Under the pieces are notes generated by a model. It was not told where the DNA came from. It did no database searches and saw only the letters and a program-made list of their open reading frames with translations. Made by a program: the position numbers and the translations under genes. This document shows, one piece after another, positions 1-6,278 of a stretch of DNA of 9,131 bases; within the stretch, counting starts at the first letter, position 1, and each line of letters starts with the position of its first letter. The stretch is from Bacteroidales bacterium Bact_07 (GTDB lineage: Bacteria; Bacteroidota; Bacteroidia; Bacteroidales; Tenuifilaceae): positions 1 through 9,131 of the forward strand of contig LUYY01000002.1 of NCBI GenBank assembly GCA_001603415.1, written 5' to 3'.

Positions 1-19
1 ATACCAGTAACAAAAAAAG

Positions 20-54
20 TGGCTGAAAACCTTTAACTACCTTTATTACAGCCA
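20..54. other. Small inverted repeat in the leader, possible terminator of an upstream gene
   Basis: TGGCTG (20-25) and CAGCCA (49-54) are a perfect six-base inverted repeat around a 23-base AT-rich loop. The right arm runs into AAATTTT. The loop is long and the stem short, so a role as transcription terminator of a gene to the left is only possible. No reading frame can be recognised in 1-157. Confidence 0.2.
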
Positions 55-100
55 AATTTTCATTTAACGAAAATTAACACCTCTGGCATCTATTTATTAT

Positions 101-108
101 CATATTTG
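101..108 (+). promoter_or_regulatory. Candidate Bacteroidota -7 promoter element for the operon
   Basis: CATATTTG matches five of the six fixed positions of the Bacteroidota primary-sigma -7 consensus TAnnTTTG, and would give a leader of about 40 bases before the moxR ATG. No good TTTG/TTG element is visible at the expected distance upstream (around 75-85), where the sequence reads AACACCTCTGG. It is therefore a weak call, made mainly because it is the best match upstream of a long operon. Confidence 0.3.
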
Positions 109-157
109 CAATTGAAGGTAATCAGTATGTTTAAACAAATTTTAAAATAAAATCTTT

Positions 158-1159
158 ATGAGTGTTCAAACAACCCTTGACATTAAGGAACTAAATGAAC
201 GAATAAGACTTGAGAGTTCCTTTGTTGACATTATCAACATTGAAATGGGCAAGGTTATAGTTGGTCAGAAACACCTTGTGGAATCGCTGATGGTAGGTCT
301 TCTTGCCGATGGCCACATTCTGCTCGAAGGGGTTCCGGGCTTAGCCAAAACACTTGCCATCAATACCTTGGCCAATATCATTGATGTTAAGTTTAACCGC
401 ATTCAATTTACCCCCGATTTGCTGCCCGCCGACCTTATAGGAACACTTATTTACAGCCCCAAATCGGAGCAGTTTACCGTTAAAAAGGGCCCTATTTTTG
501 CAAACTTTATTCTTGCCGATGAAATTAACCGTGCTCCCGCTAAGGTTCAGAGCGCTTTGCTTGAGGCCATGCAGGAAAGGCAGGTAACCATTGGCGATGA
601 AACCTACAAGCTTGAAGAGCCTTTTTTGGTTTTGGCTACCCAAAACCCAATTGAGCAGGAGGGAACCTATCCACTTCCTGAGGCACAGGTTGACCGTTTT
701 ATGTTAAAGGTGAAAATTGGTTACCCCAAACTCGAGGAGGAGCGCCTAATTATGCGCGAAAACCTTGCGATGCAATTCCCTAAGCCTGAGAAAGTTCTCA
801 AACCTTCCGATATTGTTAAGGCTCGCCAAGTGGTTCGCGAGGTTTACATGGATGAAAAGATTGAAAAGTATATTCTCGATATTGTTTTTGCAACACGCTT
901 CCCTGCACAGTATAACCTACAGCGCTTTGAGCCCATGATTTCCTATGGCGCTTCACCCCGTGCAACTATTAGTTTAGGTTTGGCATCTAAGGCTTATGCC
1001 TTTATTAAGCGACGTGGTTATGTAATACCCGAAGATGTTCGGGCTGTCTGCTTCGATGTGCTTCGTCATCGTATTGGTCTAACCTATGAGGCTGAGGCTG
1101 AAAATATTACATCGGAAGATATCATTACCGAAATACTTAATACCATCGAAGTTCCTTAA
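158..1159 (+). CDS. moxR: MoxR-family AAA+ ATPase
   Basis: A 333-residue cytosolic AAA+ ATPase of the MoxR family, proposed to act as a chaperone-like remodeller of VWA-domain proteins encoded beside it. The Walker A motif GVPGLAKT is at residues 58-65 (Lys64, Thr65). Walker B FILADE ends at Asp121-Glu122 and continues into NRAP, which is typical of MoxR. Sensor 1 ATQNP is at 160-164, the arginine-finger motif PEAQVDRF at 174-181, and the sensor 2 motif GASPRA at 264-269. All catalytic residues expected for ATP binding and hydrolysis are present, and the length is normal for the family. There is no signal peptide or membrane segment. The start ATG follows an A/T-rich leader without a Shine-Dalgarno sequence, as is common in Bacteroidota. 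It is the first gene of the operon and its stop lies 6 bases before the next start. The family assignment is firm; the client proteins (DUF58 protein, BatA, BatB) are inferred from context. Confidence 0.97.
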   Translation: MSVQTTLDIKELNERIRLESSFVDIINIEMGKVIVGQKHLVESLMVGLLADGHILLEGVPGLAKTLAINTLANIIDVKFNRIQFTPDLLPADLIGTLIYSPKSEQFTVKKGPIFANFILADEINRAPAKVQSALLEAMQERQVTIGDETYKLEEPFLVLATQNPIEQEGTYPLPEAQVDRFMLKVKIGYPKLEEERLIMRENLAMQFPKPEKVLKPSDIVKARQVVREVYMDEKIEKYILDIVFATRFPAQYNLQRFEPMISYGASPRATISLGLASKAYAFIKRRGYVIPEDVRAVCFDVLRHRIGLTYEAEAENITSEDIITEILNTIEVP

Positions 1160-1165
1160 CCAATT

Positions 1166-1585
1166 ATGAAGCCACTGGCTATATCATTCATTACTGCTAC
1201 AATCGTTATTTTGAGCCAATTGGTTAACGCTCAGAATTACATTGGTTTGCATAAGAATGAAATAGCCAAGCAGATGCCGCAGGAGTATAAAGGTTTCTAC
1301 TTTGAAAAGGAGGTCAATGTTGACGACCGTGGATTTTTGAAGTATGTAAATACCATTGAGGAGCAAACCATTCTTTTTATGATTGACGCCGATGGCTATT
1401 GCACTGCGGTCTCGCGAATGTATAACACGTGGCTATACGATCAGGTAGTTAACGAGTTGAATAGCAAGTATCAACAGGTATCAACCAATAAGTGGCTTGA
1501 GGTGAAAGAAGGCAAGAACTACGATTTAATCCTGATAAAAGGGAAATGGTTTCTTACCTTAACCATCAGGCCTCATACTAAATAG
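1166..1585 (+). CDS. Small secreted protein of unknown function
   Basis: I do not recognise this 139-residue protein. Residues 1-22 form a clear signal peptide: Lys2, a hydrophobic core around 4-20, and a likely cut after NA22 with Gln at +1. The mature part is about 117 residues, has no membrane segment, and contains one cysteine (Cys79 in DADGYC). It alternates short strands with helical stretches, for example WLYDQVVNELNSKY (89-102), then NKWLEV (108-113) and a C-terminal GKWFLTLTIRP (126-136). This layout resembles small periplasmic alpha/beta proteins of the BLIP/SmpA kind, but that is a guess from pattern alone. It starts 6 bases after moxR and ends 8 bases before the DUF58 gene, so it is very probably co-expressed with the Bat genes. 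It is not part of the core Bat set as I know it. Coding status is well supported by the signal peptide and the tight spacing. Confidence 0.85.
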   Translation: MKPLAISFITATIVILSQLVNAQNYIGLHKNEIAKQMPQEYKGFYFEKEVNVDDRGFLKYVNTIEEQTILFMIDADGYCTAVSRMYNTWLYDQVVNELNSKYQQVSTNKWLEVKEGKNYDLILIKGKWFLTLTIRPHTK

Positions 1586-1593
1586 TTTAAGCT

Positions 1594-2484
1594 GTGGAAA
1601 CTGCTGAACTTCTCAAGAAGGTTCGACGTATTGAGATAAAAACAAGGGGGTTAACCCGTCAAATATTTGCCGGTAAATACCATAGCGCATTTAAAGGCCG
1701 TGGTATGGCTTTTAGCGAGGTGCGTGAGTATCGCGTGGGCGATGATATCCGCAGTATCGATTGGAATGTTACGGCACGCTACAATCAACCTTATGTTAAG
1801 GTTTTTGAGGAGGAGCGTGAACTTACCGTTATGCTTTTGGTTGATGTAAGCGGTTCGCAAAACTTTGGCTCTACCCTGCAGTTTAAAAGGCATGTGATTG
1901 CTGAGGTTGCTGCTGTTCTGGCTTTTTCAGCCATACAAAATAACGACAAGATAGGCGTAATACTCTTTTCCGATAAGGTTGAGAAATTCATCCCGCCACA
2001 AAAAGGTAGCAAGCATATCCTCAGAGTCATTAGCGAACTGCTGAATTTTGAGCCTACGGGCAAGGGAACCAATATTGCTGAGGCTTTAAGGTTTTTGACA
2101 AACGCCATTAAAAAGCGTAGCACTGCCTTTGTTTTAAGCGACTTTATCGATTTTGATGAGCTAAACAACCAGCCAAGGTTTGCCGATGCCATCAGCATAG
2201 CCAATAACAAGCACGATGTTGTGGCCATTAGAATTTATGACAATCGTGAAACACTTTTGCCACCTGTTGGACTTGTGCGCTTTACCGATGCCGAAATCGG
2301 AAACGATTTCTGGATTGATACCACAAGTGAGCAGGTTCAAAACCTTTACAAGCAATGGTGGATTACAACTACCGATAATCTGAAACAAACGTTTACCAAG
2401 GCTAAGGTCGATTGGGTAGCCGTGCGAACCGATGAGGATTACGTAAAACCCTTATTGTTGCTTTTTAAAAGGAGGTCGAAATGA
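1594..2484 (+). CDS. DUF58 family protein with VWA-like MIDAS site, cytosolic
   Basis: A 296-residue DUF58 protein, the usual partner of MoxR. The DUF58 signature is at residues 40-62, running from FSEVREYRVGDDIR into SIDWNVTAR. A VWA-like fold follows with a complete metal-site (MIDAS) set: DVSGS at 84-88 (Asp84, Ser86, Ser88), Thr159 in GKGTN, and Asp183 in LSDF. Many DUF58 proteins are longer and carry two N-terminal membrane segments. This one has none and should be cytosolic, alongside MoxR. The start is the GTG at 1594, giving METAELLKKVRRIEIKTRGL, the conserved N-terminus of Bacteroidota homologues; the next in-frame Met (38) would cut off conserved sequence. The gene begins 8 bases after the small secreted protein and ends in an ATGA overlap with the next gene. 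Its role as MoxR substrate or adaptor is inferred from the family and the context. Confidence 0.95.
   Translation: METAELLKKVRRIEIKTRGLTRQIFAGKYHSAFKGRGMAFSEVREYRVGDDIRSIDWNVTARYNQPYVKVFEEERELTVMLLVDVSGSQNFGSTLQFKRHVIAEVAAVLAFSAIQNNDKIGVILFSDKVEKFIPPQKGSKHILRVISELLNFEPTGKGTNIAEALRFLTNAIKKRSTAFVLSDFIDFDELNNQPRFADAISIANNKHDVVAIRIYDNRETLLPPVGLVRFTDAEIGNDFWIDTTSEQVQNLYKQWWITTTDNLKQTFTKAKVDWVAVRTDEDYVKPLLLLFKRRSK
2470..2476 (+). promoter_or_regulatory. Strong Shine-Dalgarno-like sequence at an ATGA overlap
   Basis: AGGAGGT ends four bases before the ATG at 2481, near-ideal spacing for a classical ribosome binding site. It lies within the last codons of the DUF58 gene (Lys-Arg-Arg-Ser-Lys), so the motif could be a by-product of coding. 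Most other starts in this window have no such motif. It supports the ATG at 2481 as the start and re-initiation at the overlap. Confidence 0.5.
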
Positions 2485-3485
2485 GCTTGAAACGTTTTGG
2501 TTTTATTGCGTTTTCATTGTTAACCTTAACTGTTAACGCCCAGGTTGATCAGTTTGAGATTCATACTTCCTTAAATGCTGATACAATTTTCATTGGCGAT
2601 AGGGTTGAATTTTCAATTAAAGCAACCGGTAAAGGAAAATTTTCAGTATTCCTTCCCGCATTAGCCGATACCATTCCCGGAGGCTTTACCATCATAGGAA
2701 AACCTATTATTGATTCTAGCATTAAAAGTAACGATTGGAGTTACAGTGTTAAACTTCCGGTTACAGCCTTTAACCCGGGCAATGTTAGCGTGACCAAGTT
2801 CCCCGTATTGATAAAACAGGGCAATACCATCGACACAACTTGGGTAACATCCAATAGCTTATTTGTTAAGCTTGTGCCCCGCGATACAACACTAAATGAT
2901 ATTAAGGATATTAAACCTCCCATCAAAGAGCCCATCCGTTTCTCGGAGGTTGCCCCTTGGGCAGGATTGGGCTTACTTTTGGCTGTAATAATAGCCCTAC
3001 TTATTATGTATTTCCGGAGCCGCAAGCAGAACAAGCCTTTCCTTAATCTCTTTAAACCAAAGGAGCCTGCTCATGTTATTGCACTCCGTGAGCTGATGTT
3101 GCTTGAGGAGAATAGGGAGTGGGCTTCGGAAAATCCCAAACTCTATTACACTAAACTCGTTGATATACTTCGCTTCTATTTGGAGGGACGCTTTGACATC
3201 AATGCCCCCGAACAAACTACAAGTGAGATACTTTCCGAATTAGACAGGCTTGATTTTGATTTTTCAGGTTACATCGATACCCTTCGCGACTTACTCTTTA
3301 CTTCCGATTTGGTGAAATTCGCCAAACATACCACAACCATCGAGGAAAATCATCGCTATCTAAAGTTTGCTTTCGATTTTGTCAACGGCACCAAGCCTGT
3401 AGAGAGTTCAAACGAGGAAGGAACCCAGACTGACTTATTAAACAAGACCGATAAAACCGATTTATCAACCAGTAAATCAAATTAG
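2481..3485 (+). CDS. BatD-like single-pass membrane protein (uncharacterised Bat operon member)
   Basis: A 334-residue envelope protein. Residues 1-20 are a signal peptide with a likely cut after NA20 and Gln at +1. Residues 21-135 form a beta-rich periplasmic region beginning with an IGDRVEFSIKATG stretch (38-50) typical of Ig-like Bat domains. One membrane segment spans about 159-178 and is followed by RSRKQNK, which by the positive-inside rule places the rest in the cytosol. The tail (about 195-302) is helical, with ALRELMLLEENREW (201-214), YYTKLVDILRFYLEGRFDI (222-240) and DLVKFAKHT (276-284). It is followed by a Ser/Thr/Asn/Asp-rich end (305-334). This layout, and the tail pattern, resemble BatD but with one periplasmic domain instead of several. 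The gene overlaps the DUF58 gene by four bases and ends 6 bases before batA. Homologues near bat loci are usually annotated as hypothetical; a specific function cannot be given. Confidence 0.88.
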   Translation: MSLKRFGFIAFSLLTLTVNAQVDQFEIHTSLNADTIFIGDRVEFSIKATGKGKFSVFLPALADTIPGGFTIIGKPIIDSSIKSNDWSYSVKLPVTAFNPGNVSVTKFPVLIKQGNTIDTTWVTSNSLFVKLVPRDTTLNDIKDIKPPIKEPIRFSEVAPWAGLGLLLAVIIALLIMYFRSRKQNKPFLNLFKPKEPAHVIALRELMLLEENREWASENPKLYYTKLVDILRFYLEGRFDINAPEQTTSEILSELDRLDFDFSGYIDTLRDLLFTSDLVKFAKHTTTIEENHRYLKFAFDFVNGTKPVESSNEEGTQTDLLNKTDKTDLSTSKSN

Positions 3486-3491
3486 CCGGTT

Positions 3492-4481
3492 ATGCTTTTA
3501 GTTGTTTATGCAAATCCAAAACTTTTATACCTTTTACTGCTAATCCCTTTTTTAGTGGCCTGGTATTTTTACAGGCTGCAAAAGTCAAGGGCGGCTGTAA
3601 CTATTTCAACCGTAAAGCCTTTAGGTAATGCCGAGAAATCGGTAAAGGTTTACTTGCGCTACTTTCCATTTGCCTTAAGAATGGGGGCACTGGTTTTGGC
3701 AATTATTGCTTTGGCTCGTCCACAATCAACCAACATACAGCGTAATGTAACTACTGAGGGAATTGACATCGTTCTATCGATCGATGTATCGGGCAGTATG
3801 CTTGCCCGCGATTTTAAGCCCGATAGGCTTGGGGCGGCCAAGGATTTAGGCATAAAGTTTATTAGCGGTAGAACTAACGACCGCATTGGTTTAGTAATTT
3901 TTGCCGGTGAGAGCTTTACCCTATGTCCATTAACCACCGATAGAGTTACGCTGATGAACCAGTTTAAAACAATCGATATTGGCGTTCTTGAGGATGGAAC
4001 CGCTATTGGCTCGGGTTTGGCTACCGCCATTTCCCGATTAAAGGAAAGCGATGCCAAGAGTAAAGTGATAATATTACTCACCGATGGTGTTAACAATCGT
4101 GGCGAAATTGCCCCCATGACTGCCGCCGAAATGGCTAGAACCTTTGGCATTAGGGTTTACACCATTGGTGTAGGAACCTATGGAACAGCACCTTACCCTG
4201 TTCAAACCCCTTTTGGAACCCGTTATCAGGATATGCAGGTTGAGATTGATGAAGAACTTTTAAAGGGTATAGCTCAAATGACTGGCGGCGAGTATTTCAG
4301 AGCAACCAATAACAAGGCCCTTGAGCAGGTTTACCAAAAAATTGACCAGCTCGAAAAATCAAAAATCGAGGTTAATGAGTATGCCAAGCGCGAGGAGAAA
4401 TATAGAGGTTGGCTATTGGCAGCATTAATATTACTCTCTTTAGAGTTTGTTTTACGTAGAACCTATTTGTTAGGAATATAA
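3492..4481 (+). CDS. batA: BatA, membrane-anchored VWA-domain protein
   Basis: A 329-residue inner-membrane protein with the standard BatA architecture. Membrane segments lie at about 10-27 and 58-75, a VWA domain at about 90-285, and a third membrane segment at about 306-321. The metal-ion site is complete: DVSGSM at 98-103 (Asp98, Ser100, Ser102), Thr170 in DGTAIGSG, and Asp198 in LLTDG. The loop between the first two segments and the C-terminal tail are Lys/Arg-rich, which places the VWA domain in the periplasm. The first of the two tandem VWA genes is normally batA, and the short N-terminus running into ANPKLLYLLLLIP fits the family. The ATG is 6 bases after the previous stop, without a Shine-Dalgarno motif. 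BatA is expected to bind a protein partner through its metal site, probably other Bat proteins; the partner is not evident from sequence. Confidence 0.95.
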   Translation: MLLVVYANPKLLYLLLLIPFLVAWYFYRLQKSRAAVTISTVKPLGNAEKSVKVYLRYFPFALRMGALVLAIIALARPQSTNIQRNVTTEGIDIVLSIDVSGSMLARDFKPDRLGAAKDLGIKFISGRTNDRIGLVIFAGESFTLCPLTTDRVTLMNQFKTIDIGVLEDGTAIGSGLATAISRLKESDAKSKVIILLTDGVNNRGEIAPMTAAEMARTFGIRVYTIGVGTYGTAPYPVQTPFGTRYQDMQVEIDEELLKGIAQMTGGEYFRATNNKALEQVYQKIDQLEKSKIEVNEYAKREEKYRGWLLAALILLSLEFVLRRTYLLGI

Positions 4482-4492
4482 ACTGGAAAGCC

Positions 4493-5536
4493 ATGTTTCG
4501 TTTTTCTAATCCCGAATATCTTTATCTTTTGCTGGTTATTCCGGCTTTTGTGGGGTTATTTTGGTATTCCATCCGTTTGCAGAAGCAGTGGATTAGCAGT
4601 TTTGGCGTTTTCCAAACTGTTTTAAAGTTAATCCCGGGACATTCGTTTAAACGTTTATGGATAAAATTTGCCATTGCAGCGGTTGCTTATTCATTGATTA
4701 TTTTTTCCCTTGCCGGCCCCCAGGTCGGCGCTAAGCTAACCGAGGTAAAGCGGAAGGGCATGGAGATGATCATAGCCCTTGATGTTTCCAACAGCATGCT
4801 GGCACAGGATATTAAACCCAGTAGAATTGAGCGCGCCAAGCAAGCCATATCACAACTTATTGATAGGTTTAGTAACGACCGTATTGGTTTGATAGTATTT
4901 GCAGGCGATGCCTACATCCAACTTCCCGTTACTAACGATTACGCTTCAGCTAAGCTTTTTCTCTCATCAATAAACCCGGGAATGGTTCCAAAGCAAGGAA
5001 CAGCCATTGGTAGGGCTATTGAATTAGCCGCCAACTCTTTTTCGTTCAATTCTAGCACTGGCAAAGTGATAGTGGTTATTTCCGATGGAGAGAACCATAC
5101 CGACGATCCATTAGAAGCCGCAAAAATGGCTGCCGATAATGGCATAGCTATTTACACCATCGGCATTGGCTCACCCGAAGGGGCACCAATCCCTATTGGC
5201 AACAATCAAGAGTTTCTGAAAGATAACGAGGGCAAAGTGGTTATTACCCGATTGGATGAGGAAATGTTGACTAAGATTGCAGTTACTGCAAACGGAAAAT
5301 ACGTGAGGGCTACAAACACTCAATTTGGACTACTACCCATTTACGAAGCCCTTAAAAAAGTTGACCGCAAGGAGATTAAGGATAAAATCTATACCGAATT
5401 CAATGAGCAGTTCCAATACCTATTGGCTATTGCCGTTGTGCTTTTAATTGCTGAAATACTAATTCTTGAACGTAGAACATCGCTGCTTTCGAGAGTTAAC
5501 CTTTTTGGCAACGATATAAACCGGGAGGAACTATGA
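4493..5536 (+). CDS. batB: BatB, membrane-anchored VWA-domain protein
   Basis: A 347-residue paralogue of BatA with the same layout. The N-terminus MFRFSNPEYLYLLLVIP is typical of the family. Membrane segments lie at about 10-26, 56-73 and 309-326, with a VWA domain at about 90-290. The metal site is intact: DVSNSM at 97-102 (Asp97, Ser99, Ser101), Thr170 in GTAIG, and Asp198 in ISDGEN. Charge distribution again favours a periplasmic VWA domain, with the Arg/Lys-rich C-terminus (327-347) in the cytosol. Compared with BatA, the first MIDAS motif has Asn in place of Gly (DVSNS versus DVSGS), and the strand after FAG reads DAYIQLPVT instead of ESFTLCPLT, so the two domains probably bind different partners. 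It starts 11 bases after batA and overlaps batC by four bases. The identification as BatB rests on position directly between batA and batC, plus the family features. Confidence 0.95.
   Translation: MFRFSNPEYLYLLLVIPAFVGLFWYSIRLQKQWISSFGVFQTVLKLIPGHSFKRLWIKFAIAAVAYSLIIFSLAGPQVGAKLTEVKRKGMEMIIALDVSNSMLAQDIKPSRIERAKQAISQLIDRFSNDRIGLIVFAGDAYIQLPVTNDYASAKLFLSSINPGMVPKQGTAIGRAIELAANSFSFNSSTGKVIVVISDGENHTDDPLEAAKMAADNGIAIYTIGIGSPEGAPIPIGNNQEFLKDNEGKVVITRLDEEMLTKIAVTANGKYVRATNTQFGLLPIYEALKKVDRKEIKDKIYTEFNEQFQYLLAIAVVLLIAEILILERRTSLLSRVNLFGNDINREEL
5523..5529 (+). promoter_or_regulatory. Shine-Dalgarno-like sequence before batC
   Basis: GGGAGGA ends three bases before the batC ATG at 5533, where the batB stop and batC start share ATGA. 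It is encoded by the Arg-Glu-Glu codons at the end of batB. Together with the motif at 2470 it means that both ATGA junctions in this operon carry a purine-rich GGAGG core, while the starts with real gaps do not. Confidence 0.45.
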
Positions 5537-6273
5537 TAAGGAATGTTTTAGTCCACTTTATCCTGATTTGTGTTTTAGGTTTCAGCGCTTTTGCTCAAAG
5601 CGAGTATAAACTTATCCGCAGGGGCAATAAGGCCTACAGCAAGAACGATTTCCTTGAATCGGAGGTGCAATACCGACAAGCACTTGAAAAGAACAAGTAT
5701 TCCTTTAAGGCAAACTTTAACCTGGGTGATGCCCTTTACAAGCAAAACAAATTCAATGAGGCCGATTCAATTTATAAGGATATTAACACACCCGGGCTAT
5801 CCGATGCCGAAAAATCAATGGTTTACTTCAATAGAGGCAATTCTCTTTTTAAGCAAAACAAGTTCAAGGAAAGTGCCGATGCCTACAAAATGGCATTAAA
5901 GTATAACCCCACCGATATGGATGCCAAGTATAACCTTTCCGAAGCATTAAGGATGATGCAAAACCAGCAAAACCAGCAGAACCAAAACAACAACCAGCAG
6001 CAAAATAACAATAACGACAATAAGGATAAAAAAGACCAAAATCAAAACAACGATAAGAAGGATGATAAAAAGAACAATAATAAGGATAATAAAGATAATC
6101 AGAACGATCAGCAAAACAACCAGAATAAGAACCAGCAACAACAACCCAAAATATCAAAAGAGGATGCTGAGCGTATGCTTCAGGCATTAATGCAACGCGA
6201 AAAAGAAATTCAGGATAAACTAAATAAAAAACAAGCCAAACCGGTTTCGGGGGCTTCAATTAAAAATTGGTAA
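5533..6273 (+). CDS. batC: BatC, periplasmic TPR protein with N/Q/K/D-rich linker
   Basis: A 246-residue exported TPR protein. The signal peptide covers 1-21 (cut after FA21, Gln at +1) and no other membrane segment is present, so the mature protein is probably periplasmic. TPR-like helices cover about 24-140: GNKAYSKNDF with YRQALE (31-52), NFNLGDALYKQNKF (61-74), and the clearest unit YFNRGNSLFKQNKFKESADAYKMALKYNP (98-126, described in two halves: a YFNRGN helix and a YKMALKYNP helix). Residues 143-204 consist only of Asn, Gln, Lys and Asp. After that tract a charged helix (SKEDAERMLQALMQREKEI, 208-226) and a C-terminal IKNW ending are typical of BatC. The gene overlaps batB by four bases and ends 5 bases before the chosen batD start. 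A scaffold role for BatA/BatB/BatD is inferred from TPR biology and gene order. Confidence 0.93.
   Translation: MIRNVLVHFILICVLGFSAFAQSEYKLIRRGNKAYSKNDFLESEVQYRQALEKNKYSFKANFNLGDALYKQNKFNEADSIYKDINTPGLSDAEKSMVYFNRGNSLFKQNKFKESADAYKMALKYNPTDMDAKYNLSEALRMMQNQQNQQNQNNNQQQNNNNDNKDKKDQNQNNDKKDDKKNNNKDNKDNQNDQQNNQNKNQQQQPKISKEDAERMLQALMQREKEIQDKLNKKQAKPVSGASIKNW
5959..6144 (+). repeat. Low-complexity N/Q/K/D tract inside batC
   Basis: These 186 bases encode 62 consecutive residues drawn only from Asn (24), Gln (19), Asp (9) and Lys (10). The two ends are Asn/Gln-only or nearly so, and the middle (residues 161-190) carries the Lys and Asp. The + strand is extremely A-rich and poor in T. Synonymous codons (AAC/AAT, CAA/CAG) are mixed, so it is not a clean tandem DNA repeat, although AACCAGCA-type units recur near 5962-5980. 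It probably encodes a flexible hydrophilic linker between the TPR region and the C-terminal helix. Confidence 0.9.
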
Positions 6274-6278
6274 ACCCT

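Noticed and set aside
129..136. Palindrome GTTTAAAC just upstream of moxR
   Set aside because: An eight-base AT-rich palindrome, single copy in the leader, is likely by chance; no second half-site or spacing suggests an operator.
1791..2228. 145-residue minus-strand open frame
   Set aside because: It is fully antisense to the DUF58 gene and lacks any domain or plausible start context.
3659..4150. 163-residue minus-strand open frame
   Set aside because: It is fully antisense to the VWA domain of batA, which has all family motifs; nothing recognisable in its translation.
5947..6144. Minus-strand open frame rich in Leu, Val and Ile, looking like a membrane protein
   Set aside because: It is the antisense reading of the N/Q/K/D codons of batC; the extreme composition follows from that tract and there is no promoter or neighbour support.
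5864..6259. 131-residue minus-strand open frame rich in Tyr, Cys and Phe
   Set aside because: It lies entirely within batC on the opposite strand and its composition mirrors the A-rich coding tract.
6267..6278. In-frame TTG start for batD four codons before the ATG
   Set aside because: It overlaps the batC stop and adds Met-Val-Asn-Pro ahead of an otherwise normal signal peptide; the ATG at 6279 fits the gap size of the other junctions and the usual signal-peptide start.
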